In this document: piece after piece, positions 35,229 to 44,707 of the stretch | Layout of the letters: each line of letters opens with the position of its first letter | How positions within the stretch are numbered: the first letter of the stretch is position 1 | Origin: Defluviimonas salinarum | GTDB lineage: Bacteria > Pseudomonadota > Alphaproteobacteria > Rhodobacterales > Rhodobacteraceae | NCBI RefSeq assembly: GCF_026013545.1 | Contig: NZ_JAPDOG010000002.1 | Span: 62,001 to 126,000 of the forward strand | DNA length: 64,000 nucleotides | Direction of reading: 5' to 3' | Made by a program: the position numbers and the translations under genes | Notes under the pieces: generated by a model | Told to the model about the DNA's origin: nothing | The model's database searches: none | What the model saw: the letters and a program-made list of their open reading frames with translations, nothing else

Positions 35229-35825
35229 TCAAGGGTGCCGGCCGAGCGGCTGGGAGTCCTGGTACTGGTAGGTCGTGGTGCTCCCCGAGGGCGACGCCGT
35301 CGGCGGCGCGGTCTCGGTGCGGGCGCCGGCGGCGCGCCAGCGCGCGAGCTCGGCGTGCTGGTCGAGCGACATCGGCCTGTAGGCCTTGAAATAGACGTTG
35401 ACGTTGAAGGCACGCTCGAGAAGCCGTCCGTCGTGACGCCGGCGGTAGTCGAGATCCTCGGCCGCCAGCACCCGGCGGATGTCGGACGCCGTGCCGTAGC
35501 GCCCGGCGTAGGAAACCAGCGCCCCATTCGAGGCCGGCACGGAGCCGCCGGGCGCCAGCGCCGCCGGATTGCCGCCAAGGGCCGCGACCGCGTCGGCCTC
35601 CGGCGTCGGATCGGTGATATTGCTGCCGCCGGGCGTCGGCTCGGGCAGGCTCGCGAGGTCCTCGGGCATCTGCAGCGGCTTCGACGGCAGGACGGTGAAC
35701 TCGTCGGGGCTGCGGCTTTGCGAACGGATGTTCAGGAGCTTCGGATCTTCACTGCCGCCGCAGGCCGACAGCGCGAGGACCACGCTCGCCAATGCGATCC
35801 CGCAGATGCCACGTCTCGCCGCCAT
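35229..35825 (-). CDS. bamF: Lipoprotein BamF (DUF3035), outer-membrane assembly
   Basis: A 198-residue lipoprotein of the DUF3035 family, which in alphaproteobacteria is the BamF subunit of the beta-barrel assembly complex. The lipobox is LSAC with lipidated Cys22. The conserved core follows: SPDEFTVLPSKPLQMPEDLASLPEPTPGG. I choose the ATG at 35825 over one five codons upstream because AAGGAG lies 6 nt before it. The C-terminal half is low-complexity and proline/threonine-rich. It is next to lspA, whose product processes lipoproteins. Confidence 0.88.
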   Translation of the reverse strand: MAARRGICGIALASVVLALSACGGSEDPKLLNIRSQSRSPDEFTVLPSKPLQMPEDLASLPEPTPGGSNITDPTPEADAVAALGGNPAALAPGGSVPASNGALVSYAGRYGTASDIRRVLAAEDLDYRRRHDGRLLERAFNVNVYFKAYRPMSLDQHAELARWRAAGARTETAPPTASPSGSTTTYQYQDSQPLGRHP

Positions 35826-35877
35826 CGGTCTCTCCTTCACCGTTCCGGGCCCGGTTTAACGCATGTCTTTTCGCCCG

Positions 35878-36348
35878 TCACGTGGTCTTCTCCCGCCCGG
35901 TGAACAGGACGAGCCCGAAGGCGCCGGCAAAGATCGCGATGTCGGCGACGTTGAACGAATAGGGATTGTCGATCCCCGGCACCGACATGTTGAGGAAATC
36001 CGCGACCGCGCCGTAGATCAGCCGGTCGATCACGTTGCCCATCGCACCGCCGATCAGCAGGCCCGCCGAAAGCTGAACGATTCGGCTGTGGCGCTCGCGC
36101 CGGACCCAGAGCCAGACCCAGGCGGCGATCGCCAGCGCGAGCCCGATCAGCACCCAGCGGCCGAGGTCCTCGGAGCTGGAGAAGAGGCCGAAGTTGATGC
36201 CCCGGTTCCACGCCATGCGGAAGTTGAGCCAGGGCGCGAGGACCGCGATCTCCTGCCGCGCGTAGAGATCGAGGACATGGACCACGAGCACCTTCGACGC
36301 CTGATCGAGCGCGAAGGTCGCTGCCGCCGCCTGGATGACCTGCCGCAT
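35878..36348 (-). CDS. lspA: Lipoprotein signal peptidase II
   Basis: A 156-residue inner-membrane aspartic peptidase that removes signal peptides from prolipoproteins. Four hydrophobic helices are visible. The catalytic dyad is Asp117 (AVADF, after GNVIDR) and Asp136 (NVADIAI). The substrate-loop motif NRGINFGL is also present. It follows purH by 6 bp and precedes the lipoprotein gene bamF, an arrangement that suits co-expression. Confidence 0.96.
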   Translation of the reverse strand: MRQVIQAAAATFALDQASKVLVVHVLDLYARQEIAVLAPWLNFRMAWNRGINFGLFSSSEDLGRWVLIGLALAIAAWVWLWVRRERHSRIVQLSAGLLIGGAMGNVIDRLIYGAVADFLNMSVPGIDNPYSFNVADIAIFAGAFGLVLFTGREKTT

Positions 36349-36354
36349 GATGCC

Positions 36355-37965
36355 TCAGTGCCGGAAATGCCGCTGGCCGGTGAAGACCATCGCGAGCCCC
36401 GCCGCGTCGGCGGCCGCGATCACCTCGTCGTCGCGCATTGAGCCGCCGGGCTGGATCACCGCCGTGGCGCCGGCCTCGGCCGCGGTCAGAAGCCCGTCGG
36501 GGAAGGGGAAGAACGCGTCCGAGGCGACGACCGAGCCCTTCACGGTCGGCTCCGCGAGGCCGAGGGCCTCGGCCATGTCGGCGGATTTGCGCGCGGCGAT
36601 GCGGGTCGAATCGACCCGGCTCATCTGGCCCGCGCCGACGCCGACCGTCGCGCCCGCCTTGACGTAGACGATCGCGTTCGACTTGACGTGCTTGGCGACC
36701 TTCCAGGCGAAGAGCAGGTCCTTCAGTTCCGCCTCGGTCGGCGCGCGCCTGGTCACGACCTTGAGGTCGGCCGCGGTGATCACGCCGTTGTCGCGATCCT
36801 GGACGAGGAAGCCGCCGGCGACCTGGCGGAAGGCGAGGCCGGGCGATCTCGGATCGGGCAGGCCCGCGGTGGTCAGAAGCCGCAGGTTCTTCTTGGCGGC
36901 GAAGACCGCCTTGGCCGCGTCGTCGGCGCCCGGCGCGATCACGACCTCGGTGAAGATCTGGCAGATCTCCTCGGCCGTCGCCGCATCAAGCGGCCGGTTC
37001 AGCGCGACGATGCCGCCGAAGGCCGAGGTGCGGTCGCAGTCATAGGCGGCCTTGTAGGCCTCCAGGAGCGTAGCACCCCGCGCCACGCCGCAGGGATTGG
37101 CGTGCTTGATGATCGCGCAGGCCGGGGCTTCGGCGGGATCGAACTCGGCGACCAGCTCGAACGCCGCGTCGGTGTCGTTGATGTTGTTGTAGGACAAGGA
37201 CTTGCCCTGGTGCTGGGCGGCGGTGGCGACGCCCTCGCGGGTCGAGCCGTCGGTGTAGAAGGCCGCCGACTGGTGCGGGTTTTCGCCGTAGCGCAGAGTC
37301 TGGGCCAGCGTCCCTGCGAAGGCGCGGCGGCGCGGCGCGGCATCGCCGATGGCCGCGGCGAGCCAGGTCGAGACCGCGGCGTCATAGGCCGCCGTGCGGG
37401 CATAGGCGCGTTGGGCGAGCTTGCGGCGGAACCTCGGGCAGGTCCGGCCTTCGTGCTGGTCCATGTCGCCAAGAACCTTGGCATAGTCCTCGGGATCGAC
37501 GACGACCGCGACATGGGCGTGGTTCTTAGCAGCCGCGCGGATCATCGCCGGGCCGCCGATGTCGATGTTCTCGATGCAGGTGTCGTAGTCGGCGCCCTTC
37601 GCCACGGTCGCTTCGAACGGGTAGAGGTTGACGACGAGGAGGTCGATCGGCTCGATCCCGTGGGTCTCCATCGCCGCGACATGGTCGGCATTGTCCCTGA
37701 GCGCCAGGAGCCCGCCGTGCACCTTCGGATGTAGCGTCTTGACGCGGCCATCCATCATCTCGGGGAAGCCCGTCACCTCGGCCACGTCACGGACCTTGAG
37801 CCCCGCCTCGCGCAGCATCGACGCGGTGCCGCCGGTGGACAGGAGCTCCACCCCCCGTTCGGCCAGTCCCTTCGCGAAGTCGAGAAGCCCGGTCTTGTCG
37901 GAGACGGAGATCAGGGCGCGGGCAAGCGGGGCCAGGTCGGCGGTCTGGGCGGTCAAGCGGGGCAT
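36355..37965 (-). CDS. purH: Bifunctional AICAR transformylase/IMP cyclohydrolase
   Basis: A 536-residue enzyme for the last two steps of purine synthesis. The N-terminal IMP cyclohydrolase domain has [22 protein letters not shown] and [14 protein letters not shown]. The C-terminal AICAR transformylase domain has [14 protein letters not shown] and the catalytic region [12 protein letters not shown]. The length is normal. It starts 6 bp after the heparinase-like gene and ends 6 bp before lspA. Confidence 0.97.
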   Translation of the reverse strand: MPRLTAQTADLAPLARALISVSDKTGLLDFAKGLAERGVELLSTGGTASMLREAGLKVRDVAEVTGFPEMMDGRVKTLHPKVHGGLLALRDNADHVAAMETHGIEPIDLLVVNLYPFEATVAKGADYDTCIENIDIGGPAMIRAAAKNHAHVAVVVDPEDYAKVLGDMDQHEGRTCPRFRRKLAQRAYARTAAYDAAVSTWLAAAIGDAAPRRRAFAGTLAQTLRYGENPHQSAAFYTDGSTREGVATAAQHQGKSLSYNNINDTDAAFELVAEFDPAEAPACAIIKHANPCGVARGATLLEAYKAAYDCDRTSAFGGIVALNRPLDAATAEEICQIFTEVVIAPGADDAAKAVFAAKKNLRLLTTAGLPDPRSPGLAFRQVAGGFLVQDRDNGVITAADLKVVTRRAPTEAELKDLLFAWKVAKHVKSNAIVYVKAGATVGVGAGQMSRVDSTRIAARKSADMAEALGLAEPTVKGSVVASDAFFPFPDGLLTAAEAGATAVIQPGGSMRDDEVIAAADAAGLAMVFTGQRHFRH

Positions 37966-37971
37966 CCTCTG

Positions 37972-39717
37972 TTAGGCGGTGACGTCTTCGTCGCGCATCG
38001 TGTCGCGGATCGCCGTTGGGGTATCCTGTGCCTTCGCCAAGGTCCAGCCCAACTGGCAGGCATAATCCATCACATGCGCGGAAAGCACGATCTGCTTGGT
38101 CGCACGCGGCTTCAGCCGCCCGGATTCGAGGTAGACCGAGGGTTCGAGCGTCAGTTCGCCCACGCCGTCATGGCGGAAGATCCAGATCTCGCCCGACTTC
38201 AGCGCCATCGACACCGCGGTGCCGCCAAGGTCGAGCGCGGCGTCCACACCCGGGTGCAGGTGGAACCGCAACTCGAAGGGAACGCCGTGAAACTTCGCCC
38301 GTTCCATCACCGTGTCGAAGCGGCGCCGGTCGGCCACCGTCATCGCGCCGAGCGTGTCCTCGCCGGTGAGCGAGCGGCCATCGCGCGAGAGCATGAGCTG
38401 GCGGATGTGGCTGAGCCCGTGGGTCGGCACGTAGCCGTTGTGCCCGGCGATCAGCCGGTGGCCGTCGCTGTCGTCCTCGGGCTGGGCCCAGACCATGTCG
38501 GGCACGTCGGTGAACTGGCCGGTGCCGGACTCGGTCAGGAGCCCCTTGGCCGTGAAGCGTGACGAGGAATAGCCCTTCACGCAGAGCGTGGAATGCGAGG
38601 GCGTGGCGCGGCCGGCGCGGCGCCATTCCGGGCCGAAGCTCGCGCCGGAGCCGCAATTGACGATCACCGGGCGGCGGCCGGAGGTCAGCTCCATCGCGAG
38701 CGTTGAGGCATGGGCATTGGCCGAGGCGCGGCCCGTCGGCGGCGGCGCGGCATCGACGATGATCGTGGTGCGGCCCGCGCTCATCCGCGCGTAGCCCATC
38801 GCGAGGCCATGCGCGGTCGTCGCGCGCCCCCCCGCCGTCGCAAGCGCCTGGTCGAGCCGGCCTTCGGCCCCGCGGCCGCCACCGTGGAACCGCGCGAGCC
38901 CGCCGTCGGCATGGCGGAGCGCCCTGAGCGTCGGCGCGATCCGCTCGATCGCCGCGAGATGGGCGGCCGGCGGGGTACGGCCGGCATCGTTCAGCGCGGC
39001 CCCGGCCCAGGTGAGGAGCGTGAATACCTCAAGCAGTTCCTCGGGGTTGCGGGTCGGGATCCCGCCCTCGGTGTCGATCTCGCGCTCGCATTCGCGGCCA
39101 AGCGCGACGGCGGCGCGGGCGACGTGACGCTCCATGCCCGACAGCGAGAGGCCGGCGTAGATGAGACCGGTCAGTGCCTCGAACCGCGGCAGGCCGGGCC
39201 GGGCGGCGCGCCAGCGGCGGGAGAGGAAGATCGTCTGGCGGCCAAGGCTGCGGAAATAGGCGTCCGAGGCGGCGCGGTCCTGGTTGTTGAGGAGCAGGAT
39301 CGCGTGGTTGATCCAGCGGATCAGCCGCCGCCCGGTGCGGTCCGGGGTCCAGCCCGGCCCGCCGCCGCGGCCGTAGCGGCGGATCCAGTCGACCACCCAT
39401 TTCTGCGCCCGCTCGCGCGCCGGAAGGTCCGCGACCGCGGCGAGGTCGTCGAGCCAGGCGCAGCCGTGGATCTCCTCCTCGAAGCGCGGGTCGGGCACCG
39501 GCAGGTCCCAGATCGAGGCGGCCTTCGATTCGATCAGGAAACCGGCGAACAGGAAGTTGCCGCCGGTAAGCTGGCGGCCGCGGGCGAAGGAGCCGATCGT
39601 TTTCGGTTCCGGCTGGCTGACGAATCCGCCCGCCGGCCGCGCGAGCGCCGCGAGCCGCGCATGGAGCCGGTTCGCCGCCCCGACCCCGGCCTTGCCTGCG
39701 TTCTTCGTTCCTGCCAC
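37972..39717 (-). CDS. Heparinase II/III-family protein
   Basis: A 581-residue protein with an N-terminal alpha-helical toroid domain (WIRRYGRGGGPGWTPDRTGRR, WINHAILLLNNQD) and a C-terminal beta-sandwich (HASTLAMELTSGRRPVIVNCGSG, GHNGYVPTHGLSH), which is the heparinase II/III architecture. No signal peptide is visible, so cytoplasmic action is implied. The start codon is GTG. The substrate is unknown. Its tight linkage to purH and rsmB recurs in related bacteria as I recall, and does not suggest polysaccharide catabolism. Confidence 0.87.
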   Translation of the reverse strand: MAGTKNAGKAGVGAANRLHARLAALARPAGGFVSQPEPKTIGSFARGRQLTGGNFLFAGFLIESKAASIWDLPVPDPRFEEEIHGCAWLDDLAAVADLPARERAQKWVVDWIRRYGRGGGPGWTPDRTGRRLIRWINHAILLLNNQDRAASDAYFRSLGRQTIFLSRRWRAARPGLPRFEALTGLIYAGLSLSGMERHVARAAVALGRECEREIDTEGGIPTRNPEELLEVFTLLTWAGAALNDAGRTPPAAHLAAIERIAPTLRALRHADGGLARFHGGGRGAEGRLDQALATAGGRATTAHGLAMGYARMSAGRTTIIVDAAPPPTGRASANAHASTLAMELTSGRRPVIVNCGSGASFGPEWRRAGRATPSHSTLCVKGYSSSRFTAKGLLTESGTGQFTDVPDMVWAQPEDDSDGHRLIAGHNGYVPTHGLSHIRQLMLSRDGRSLTGEDTLGAMTVADRRRFDTVMERAKFHGVPFELRFHLHPGVDAALDLGGTAVSMALKSGEIWIFRHDGVGELTLEPSVYLESGRLKPRATKQIVLSAHVMDYACQLGWTLAKAQDTPTAIRDTMRDEDVTA

Positions 39718-39828
39718 GCCTCGACGTCCTTACGATCTTGCCGCGCCTTGCCCCGGGTTGGGTCCCGGGAATCTGCGCCGGCCGAGATTACCGGCAGCCT
39801 CCGCCCGTGTCACCCGGCTAAAGCCGGG

Positions 39829-41109
39829 TCAGTCCCGGCGGCGCAGGCAGGCGATGAAGAAGCCGTCCATGCCGCCGCGGTCGGACCAGTGGTCCGGCCG
39901 GAGCCGCAGCCCGCCCCCGGCGCCGATCCAGCCCGGTTCGACCCCCGGCAGCGCGAGCGCGTCGCGGTCGGCCACGAGCCCGGAATGGCGCTCGATCGCG
40001 GCGGAAACCTGCCGCTCGCCCTCCTCGGGCAGCAGCGAGCAGGTCGCGAAGACCACCCGTCCACCGGGGCGGACGAGCGTCAGCGCGCGGTCGAGAAGCG
40101 CGGCCTGCAGCGCGGCAATCTCCTTCAGGCCCGAGGCGTCGCGGAGGTGCGGCAGGTCGGGATGGCGGCGAATCGTGCCGGTGGCCGAACAGGGCGCGTC
40201 GAGGAGCACCGCGTCAAAATCCGCCGCGCCCTCCCAGGTCAGCGCGTCGGCGACCACGGTTTCGGCGGCGAGCCGGCAGCGGGCGAGGTTCTCCTCGAGC
40301 CGCGCCATGCGGGGGGCGGAGAGGTCGAGTGCGGTGACGCAGGCACCGGCGGCGGCGAGTTGCAGGGTCTTGCCGCCGGGCGCGGCGCAGAGGTCGAGCA
40401 CCCGTTCGCCGGGCCGGGGCGCGAGCGCCTTCGCGGCCAGCGCCGCCGCGGCGTCCTGCACCCACCAGTCGCCCTCGGCGTAACCGGGCAGGTCGGAGAC
40501 CTGCGCCGGGCCGGTCAGCCGCACCGACCCCGTGGGCAGCTTTTCGCCCCCAAGGCGGGCGGCGAGCGCCGCGGCGTCGCCGTCCTTCGGCGTGAGGTCG
40601 AGGGGGGCGCCCCGGGCATGGGCGGCCTCCATCGCCAGCGTCGCGGCCTTGCCGTAGGCCGACATCAGGCGGCCGCGGAGCCAGCCCGGCAGCGGCGCGG
40701 GCGGCTGCTTGGCCCAGGCCTCGGCCGGGGTCTCGGCGGCGCGGCGCAGGACCGCGTTGACCATCGGCGCGAAGGCTTCGGTCTTGCGGCCGGAGCGGCG
40801 GGCGAGGTCGACCGCCTCGCTCACCACGCCGTGGGCGGCCGCGCCCTCGGCGAAGATCTCGGTCACCGCGACGCGCAAGGTGGCCCGGATCGCGGGCGGC
40901 GGCGCCTTGCGCAGGAAGGGCTTCAGCACCGCGTCGGCGCGGTTGAGGTTGCGCAAGGTCGCGAGCGCAAGGCGCTGCGCCCGCGCCCGGTCCGGAGGCG
41001 CGAGGCGCGACAGCGCGCCGGACTGGATCTGGTCGCCGAGCGACTGCCGATCTTCGGTCACGCCGAGGACGAGCCGCGCCGCGCCGCCCCGTGCCGTCTC
41101 CTCCGCCAT
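39829..41109 (-). CDS. rsmB: 16S rRNA (cytosine-967-C5)-methyltransferase-like protein RsmB
   Basis: A 426-residue RNA m5C methyltransferase. The N-terminal third is a NusB-like helical domain. The SAM-binding motif is VLDLCAAPGGKT, and the two catalytic cysteines lie in DAPCSATGT and FATCSLLPEEGE. It is the first gene of the minus-strand run rsmB, heparinase-like, purH, lspA, with 111 bp before the next gene. It is divergent from the sdhAF4-like gene. Confidence 0.93.
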   Translation of the reverse strand: MAEETARGGAARLVLGVTEDRQSLGDQIQSGALSRLAPPDRARAQRLALATLRNLNRADAVLKPFLRKAPPPAIRATLRVAVTEIFAEGAAAHGVVSEAVDLARRSGRKTEAFAPMVNAVLRRAAETPAEAWAKQPPAPLPGWLRGRLMSAYGKAATLAMEAAHARGAPLDLTPKDGDAAALAARLGGEKLPTGSVRLTGPAQVSDLPGYAEGDWWVQDAAAALAAKALAPRPGERVLDLCAAPGGKTLQLAAAGACVTALDLSAPRMARLEENLARCRLAAETVVADALTWEGAADFDAVLLDAPCSATGTIRRHPDLPHLRDASGLKEIAALQAALLDRALTLVRPGGRVVFATCSLLPEEGERQVSAAIERHSGLVADRDALALPGVEPGWIGAGGGLRLRPDHWSDRGGMDGFFIACLRRRD

Positions 41110-41177
41110 CTCGCCTCCGGTTGCCGTCCTGCTGGGGGCGCCGTATATCATGGACCGGAGCGAGACAAGGAACCGCC

Positions 41178-41357
41178 ATGAGCGAGAATGTCCGAGACGA
41201 CCTGCCTGAGGCCGCGAAACGCGCGCTGGCCGAGGCCGAGGAGCGCCGGCGCAAGGAGCTGGCATCCGATCTGCCGCCGGAGCTTGGCGGCCGTGACGGG
41301 CCGGAGCCGGTGCGCTACGGCGACTGGGAAAAGAAGGGAATCGCGGTCGATTTCTGA
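41178..41357 (+). CDS. DUF1674 protein, SdhAF4-like succinate dehydrogenase assembly factor
   Basis: A 59-residue protein ending RYGDWEKKGIAVDF, the hallmark of the DUF1674/SDHAF4 family. In eukaryotes and alphaproteobacteria this family helps mature the flavinylated succinate dehydrogenase subunit. The N-terminal half is a charged helix. The start at 41178 is preceded by AAGGAA. The sdh genes are not in the window. Confidence 0.88.
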   Translation: MSENVRDDLPEAAKRALAEAEERRRKELASDLPPELGGRDGPEPVRYGDWEKKGIAVDF

Positions 41358-41378
41358 GAGCGGCCGGGGGCGCTGCTC

Positions 41379-41421
41379 GTCGTCCATTGGTTCTCGAACC
41401 AATGGCGCCCCAATGGACGAC
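41379..41421. terminator. Three-arm alternative hairpin between convergent genes
   Basis: Arm A GTCGTCCATTGG (41379-41390) can pair with arm C CCAATGGACGAC (41410-41421) over 12 bp. Alternatively its inner part with the next two bases (CCATTGGTT) can pair with arm B AACCAATGG (41397-41405) over 9 bp. The pairings are mutually exclusive. The site lies between the convergent sdhAF4-like gene and dapB, so termination is the simplest role. Confidence 0.5.
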
Positions 41422-41459
41422 CTCCGGGATGCTTGGGGCAAGATGAACGGGCAGGTGGG

Positions 41460-42278
41460 TCAGAGCCCGAGCACGTCGATCATGTCGTATTCGCCGGGCT
41501 TCTGGTCCTGGCCCCAGAGCGCGGCGCGGAGCGCGCCGCGGGCGAAGATCGCGCGGTCGGTGGCGATGTGGCGCAGCACGATGCGTTCGCCGTCGGCAGC
41601 GAAGATCACGTCATGTTCGCCCACAACGTCGCCGCCGCGGATCGCCGAAAACCCGATGTCGCCGCGCTCGCGGGCGCCGGTGATACCGTCGCGGCCACTG
41701 TCGCGGTGGTCGGCCAGCGCGATGCCGCGGCCCTCCGCGGCGGCTTCGCCGAGCATCAGCGCGGTGCCCGAGGGCGCGTCGACCTTCATGCGGTGATGGG
41801 CCTCGACGATCTCGATGTCCCAGTCGGCGTCGAGCGCTTGGGCGACCTGGCGGGTGATCCGGGTCAGGAGGTTCACGCCGAGGCTCATGTTGCCGGCGCG
41901 CACGATCACGGCATGGCGGGAAGCGGCCTTGATCTTTGCCAGATGCTCGGCCTCGAGCCCGGTCGTGCCAATCACATGCACCGCGCGGGCCTGGGCGGCG
42001 AGGGCGGCGAACTCCACCGTTGCCGCAGGCGCGGTGAAGTCGATCACCGCCTGCGCCCTGGCGAAGGCCGCGAGTGCGTCGTCGGTCACGGTGACGCCGA
42101 CCGGCGCGCCGCCCATCGCCTCGCCGAGGTCGCGGCCGATCCAGGCATGGCCCGGCCGTTCGACTGCGCCGACGAGCCGGGCGCGGTCGGAGGCGAGGAT
42201 CAGCCGCACCAGCATCTGGCCCATGCGGCCGGAGGTGCCGGTGACGACGATGCCGGGGGTGTCGTTCGTGTCGCTCAT
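41460..42278 (-). CDS. dapB: 4-hydroxy-tetrahydrodipicolinate reductase
   Basis: A 272-residue NAD(P)H-dependent reductase for the second dedicated step of lysine and diaminopimelate synthesis. The nucleotide motif is GTSGRMG. The catalytic region [15 protein letters not shown] contains the His and Lys that act on the substrate. VIDFTAPA and GTTGL are also typical. It is divergent from rbfA. dapA, encoding the preceding enzyme, is about 7.6 kb away at 49899-50774. Confidence 0.97.
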   Translation of the reverse strand: MSDTNDTPGIVVTGTSGRMGQMLVRLILASDRARLVGAVERPGHAWIGRDLGEAMGGAPVGVTVTDDALAAFARAQAVIDFTAPAATVEFAALAAQARAVHVIGTTGLEAEHLAKIKAASRHAVIVRAGNMSLGVNLLTRITRQVAQALDADWDIEIVEAHHRMKVDAPSGTALMLGEAAAEGRGIALADHRDSGRDGITGARERGDIGFSAIRGGDVVGEHDVIFAADGERIVLRHIATDRAIFARGALRAALWGQDQKPGEYDMIDVLGL

Positions 42279-42374
42279 CGGGGCCTCCCTTGTCCTGCCG
42301 TTTCCTTTAGCCCGCGGCGGCGGCCTTGGCAAAGCCCCGTTGCGGGGCGCGTGCGCTTGGCCTAAAGCGGAGGC

Positions 42375-42806
42375 ATGGCACAGAACCGCTTTTCCAAGGC
42401 CTCGGGCCCCTCGAACCGCCAGCTTCGCGTCGGCGAGCTGATCCGCCGCACGCTGTCGGAGGTGCTCTCGCGCGGCGAGGTACACAACGACGCGCTGCGC
42501 GGCATGTCGATCACGGTGGGCGAGGTGCGGGTCTCGGCCGATCTGCGCGTCGCGACCTGCTATGTGCTGCCCCTGGGCGGCAAGGATGCCGAGGTGGCGC
42601 TGAAGGCGCTCGCGCGGTCGCAGGGCGAGCTGCGCCATCATGTGGCGCAGGCGTTGACGCTGAAGTTCGCGCCCGAGCTCCGGTTCCGGCTCGACGAGAC
42701 CTTCGACCGGATGGATGCGACGCGGCGGCTTCTGGCCGACGAGCGGGTGCAGCGCGACATCGCGCGGCGGGATGACGACGAGAATGGCGACGACGATCTG
42801 GGCTAG
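42375..42806 (+). CDS. rbfA: Ribosome-binding factor A
   Basis: A 143-residue KH-fold protein that aids maturation of the 30S subunit. Conserved segments are [28 protein letters not shown]-like [16 protein letters not shown], and [18 protein letters not shown]. The C-terminus is an acidic tail ([11 protein letters not shown]) that overlaps the next gene by about 23-35 bp in another frame. With truB downstream, it forms a translation-related neighbourhood. Confidence 0.95.
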   Translation: MAQNRFSKASGPSNRQLRVGELIRRTLSEVLSRGEVHNDALRGMSITVGEVRVSADLRVATCYVLPLGGKDAEVALKALARSQGELRHHVAQALTLKFAPELRFRLDETFDRMDATRRLLADERVQRDIARRDDDENGDDDLG

Positions 42807-43530
42807 GGCCTGCCTCGCGGTCACGCTCGTCTGGCCCGCGGTCGGCTGGGGCGCGACGTGCCGTAACACCGAGCACGAGGGGCTTTCCTACGCGGTATGC
42901 GAGGTCTCGGCCGGTGCCGATCTGCGGCTATTCCTCACCGGCGCGGACGGCAAGCCGATGGCGACCTTCGACCGGTTGCAGACCAGCGTCGAGGCCGAGG
43001 GGCACCGGCTCGTCTTCGCCATGAATGGCGGCATGTACCATCCCGACCGCCGCCCGGTCGGGCTTTACGTCGAGGCCGGGCAGGAGGTCGCGTCGCTGGT
43101 GACCGCCGCCGGGCCGGGGAATTTCGGGCTGCAGCCGAACGGCGTCTTCTGCATCGAGACGGACGGTTTCGCCGTTGTCGAGACGCTGGCCTTCGCCGCG
43201 GCGCCGCCCGCCTGCCGCGATGCGACCCAGTCGGGGCCGATGCTGGTGATCGACGGCGCGCTGCATCCAAGATTCCTGAAAGAGTCGGATTCGCGCTACA
43301 TCCGCAACGGGGTGGGGGTGAGTGCGGACGGCAAGACCGCCTGGTTCGCGATCTCCGACGAGCCGGTCAATTTCGACGAATTCGCCCGGCTCTTCCGCGA
43401 CGCGCTGAAGGTGCCGAACGCGCTTTACTTCGACGGCAAGGTCTCGCGGCTTTATGCGCCCGAGATCGGGCGCGACGACATCGGCTTTCCGATGGGGCCG
43501 ATCGTGGGGCTCGCGGCGCCCGGGCGTTGA
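42784..43530 (+). CDS. Secreted phosphodiester glycosidase family protein
   Basis: A 248-residue exported protein with signal peptide [23 protein letters not shown] and a NAGPA-like (phosphodiester glycosidase, DUF2233) domain: [45 protein letters not shown] and [12 protein letters not shown]. In eukaryotes this fold removes a covering sugar from a phosphodiester; the bacterial substrate is unknown. The start could also be the ATG at 42772. Either way the gene begins inside the 3' end of rbfA, so it is translationally coupled to it. Confidence 0.86.
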   Translation: MATTIWARACLAVTLVWPAVGWGATCRNTEHEGLSYAVCEVSAGADLRLFLTGADGKPMATFDRLQTSVEAEGHRLVFAMNGGMYHPDRRPVGLYVEAGQEVASLVTAAGPGNFGLQPNGVFCIETDGFAVVETLAFAAAPPACRDATQSGPMLVIDGALHPRFLKESDSRYIRNGVGVSADGKTAWFAISDEPVNFDEFARLFRDALKVPNALYFDGKVSRLYAPEIGRDDIGFPMGPIVGLAAPGR

Positions 43531-43582
43531 CGGGCGCGCCCGCATTCGATAGCAGGCGGCCTTCTGTCTTTGGGGGCGATGC

Positions 43583-44485
43583 ATGGCACGCAAGAAGGGT
43601 CGCGACATCTCGGGCTGGCTCGTGGTGGACAAGCCGGCGGGGATGACCTCGACATCGGTCGTCAACAAGGTGCGCTGGGCGCTCGACGCCAGGAAGGCGG
43701 GCCATGCCGGCACGCTCGATCCCGACGCGACCGGGGTGCTGGCGGTGGCGCTCGGCGAGGCGACCAAGACGGTGCCTTTCGTGACCGACGCGCTGAAATG
43801 CTACCGCTTCGCCGTGCGGCTCGGTGCCGCGACCACGACCGACGACGCCGAGGGCGCGGTGATCGAGTCCTCGGACAGGCGCCCGACGGACGACGAGATC
43901 GGCGCTGCTCTGGCGCAGTTCCGGGGCGAGATCATGCAGGTGCCGCCGCAGTTCTCCGCCGTCAAGGTCGAGGGCGAACGCGCCTATGACCTCGCCCGGG
44001 CCGGCGAGGAGATGGAGCTGGCGGCGCGCCCCTTGTGGGTCGAGAGCCTGGAGATCGTCGCCCGCCCCGACGCCGACACGGTCGAGCTGGAAATGGTCTG
44101 CGGCAAGGGCGGCTATGTGCGCTCGATCGCCCGCGACCTCGGCCGCGCGCTCGGCTGCTTCGGCCATGTCGCCTGGCTGCGGCGCGAATGGTCGGGGCCG
44201 TTCGAAGCCGCGGACGGGGTGACGATCGAAAGGATCGACGCGCTCGCGAAGTCGCCGGAGCTTGACGCGCTCCTCCTGCCGCTCGAGGTCGGGCTGGCCG
44301 AACTGCCGGAACTCAAGGCGACGGCGGAGGGCGCGGCGCGCCTGAGGAACGGCAATCCGGGCATGGTTCTCGCCTCTGACGTCGACTGGGGCGAGGAGGC
44401 CTGGGCGAGCTATGAGGGGCGCCCGGTCGCGGTCGGCACCTACAAGTCGGGCGAGCTGCATCCGAGCCGGGTGTTCAACCTCTGA
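43583..44485 (+). CDS. truB: tRNA pseudouridine-55 synthase
   Basis: A 300-residue TruB. The catalytic aspartate is Asp46 in [13 protein letters not shown]. Other conserved parts are [46 protein letters not shown] and [12 protein letters not shown]. It makes the universal pseudouridine in the T-loop of tRNA. It lies 52 bp after the glycosidase gene and is followed by a palindromic element. Confidence 0.96.
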   Translation: MARKKGRDISGWLVVDKPAGMTSTSVVNKVRWALDARKAGHAGTLDPDATGVLAVALGEATKTVPFVTDALKCYRFAVRLGAATTTDDAEGAVIESSDRRPTDDEIGAALAQFRGEIMQVPPQFSAVKVEGERAYDLARAGEEMELAARPLWVESLEIVARPDADTVELEMVCGKGGYVRSIARDLGRALGCFGHVAWLRREWSGPFEAADGVTIERIDALAKSPELDALLLPLEVGLAELPELKATAEGAARLRNGNPGMVLASDVDWGEEAWASYEGRPVAVGTYKSGELHPSRVFNL

Positions 44486-44527
44486 TTCCCCGTGCCGCGC
44501 GGCTGTACATCGTGGCGGGACGGGCTA

Positions 44528-44680
44528 GAACGGGATCGGTTCAGAAGGAGACGCGCCGGGGTCAGGCGCCTCCCCTCCCTCCTCGTGGGAAGGGGATGGG
44601 GGCAGCCCCTCTCCCTCCCCCACGAAGGGGGAGGGAACCACCCGGCCTCGCAAGGTCCCGTCTGAACCGGTCACGCTCCA
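44528..44680. repeat. Nested palindromic intergenic element
   Basis: An outer inverted repeat, CGGTTCAGA at 44537-44545 and TCTGAACCG at 44661-44669, encloses a second, larger imperfect palindrome. Its arms are 44573-44603 and 44605-44635, pyrimidine-rich then purine-rich, nearly touching at CAG. No coding capacity is evident. The structure resembles a REP/MITE-like extragenic palindrome and may also terminate truB transcription. Confidence 0.6.
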
Positions 44681-44707
44681 GGTTTAGGGGCAGGGAGGAG
44701 CCGTACA

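Noticed and set aside
35840-35877. Terminator between lspA and bamF.
   Set aside because: The short gap has no inverted repeat worth naming; co-transcription is more likely.
41379-41421. Possible tRNA fragment or attachment site, because GGTTCTCGAACC looks like a T-arm.
   Set aside because: The loop does not match the TTCRANY consensus, no acceptor or anticodon arm can be drawn, and no integrase or second copy is near. The symmetry is explained by the hairpins.
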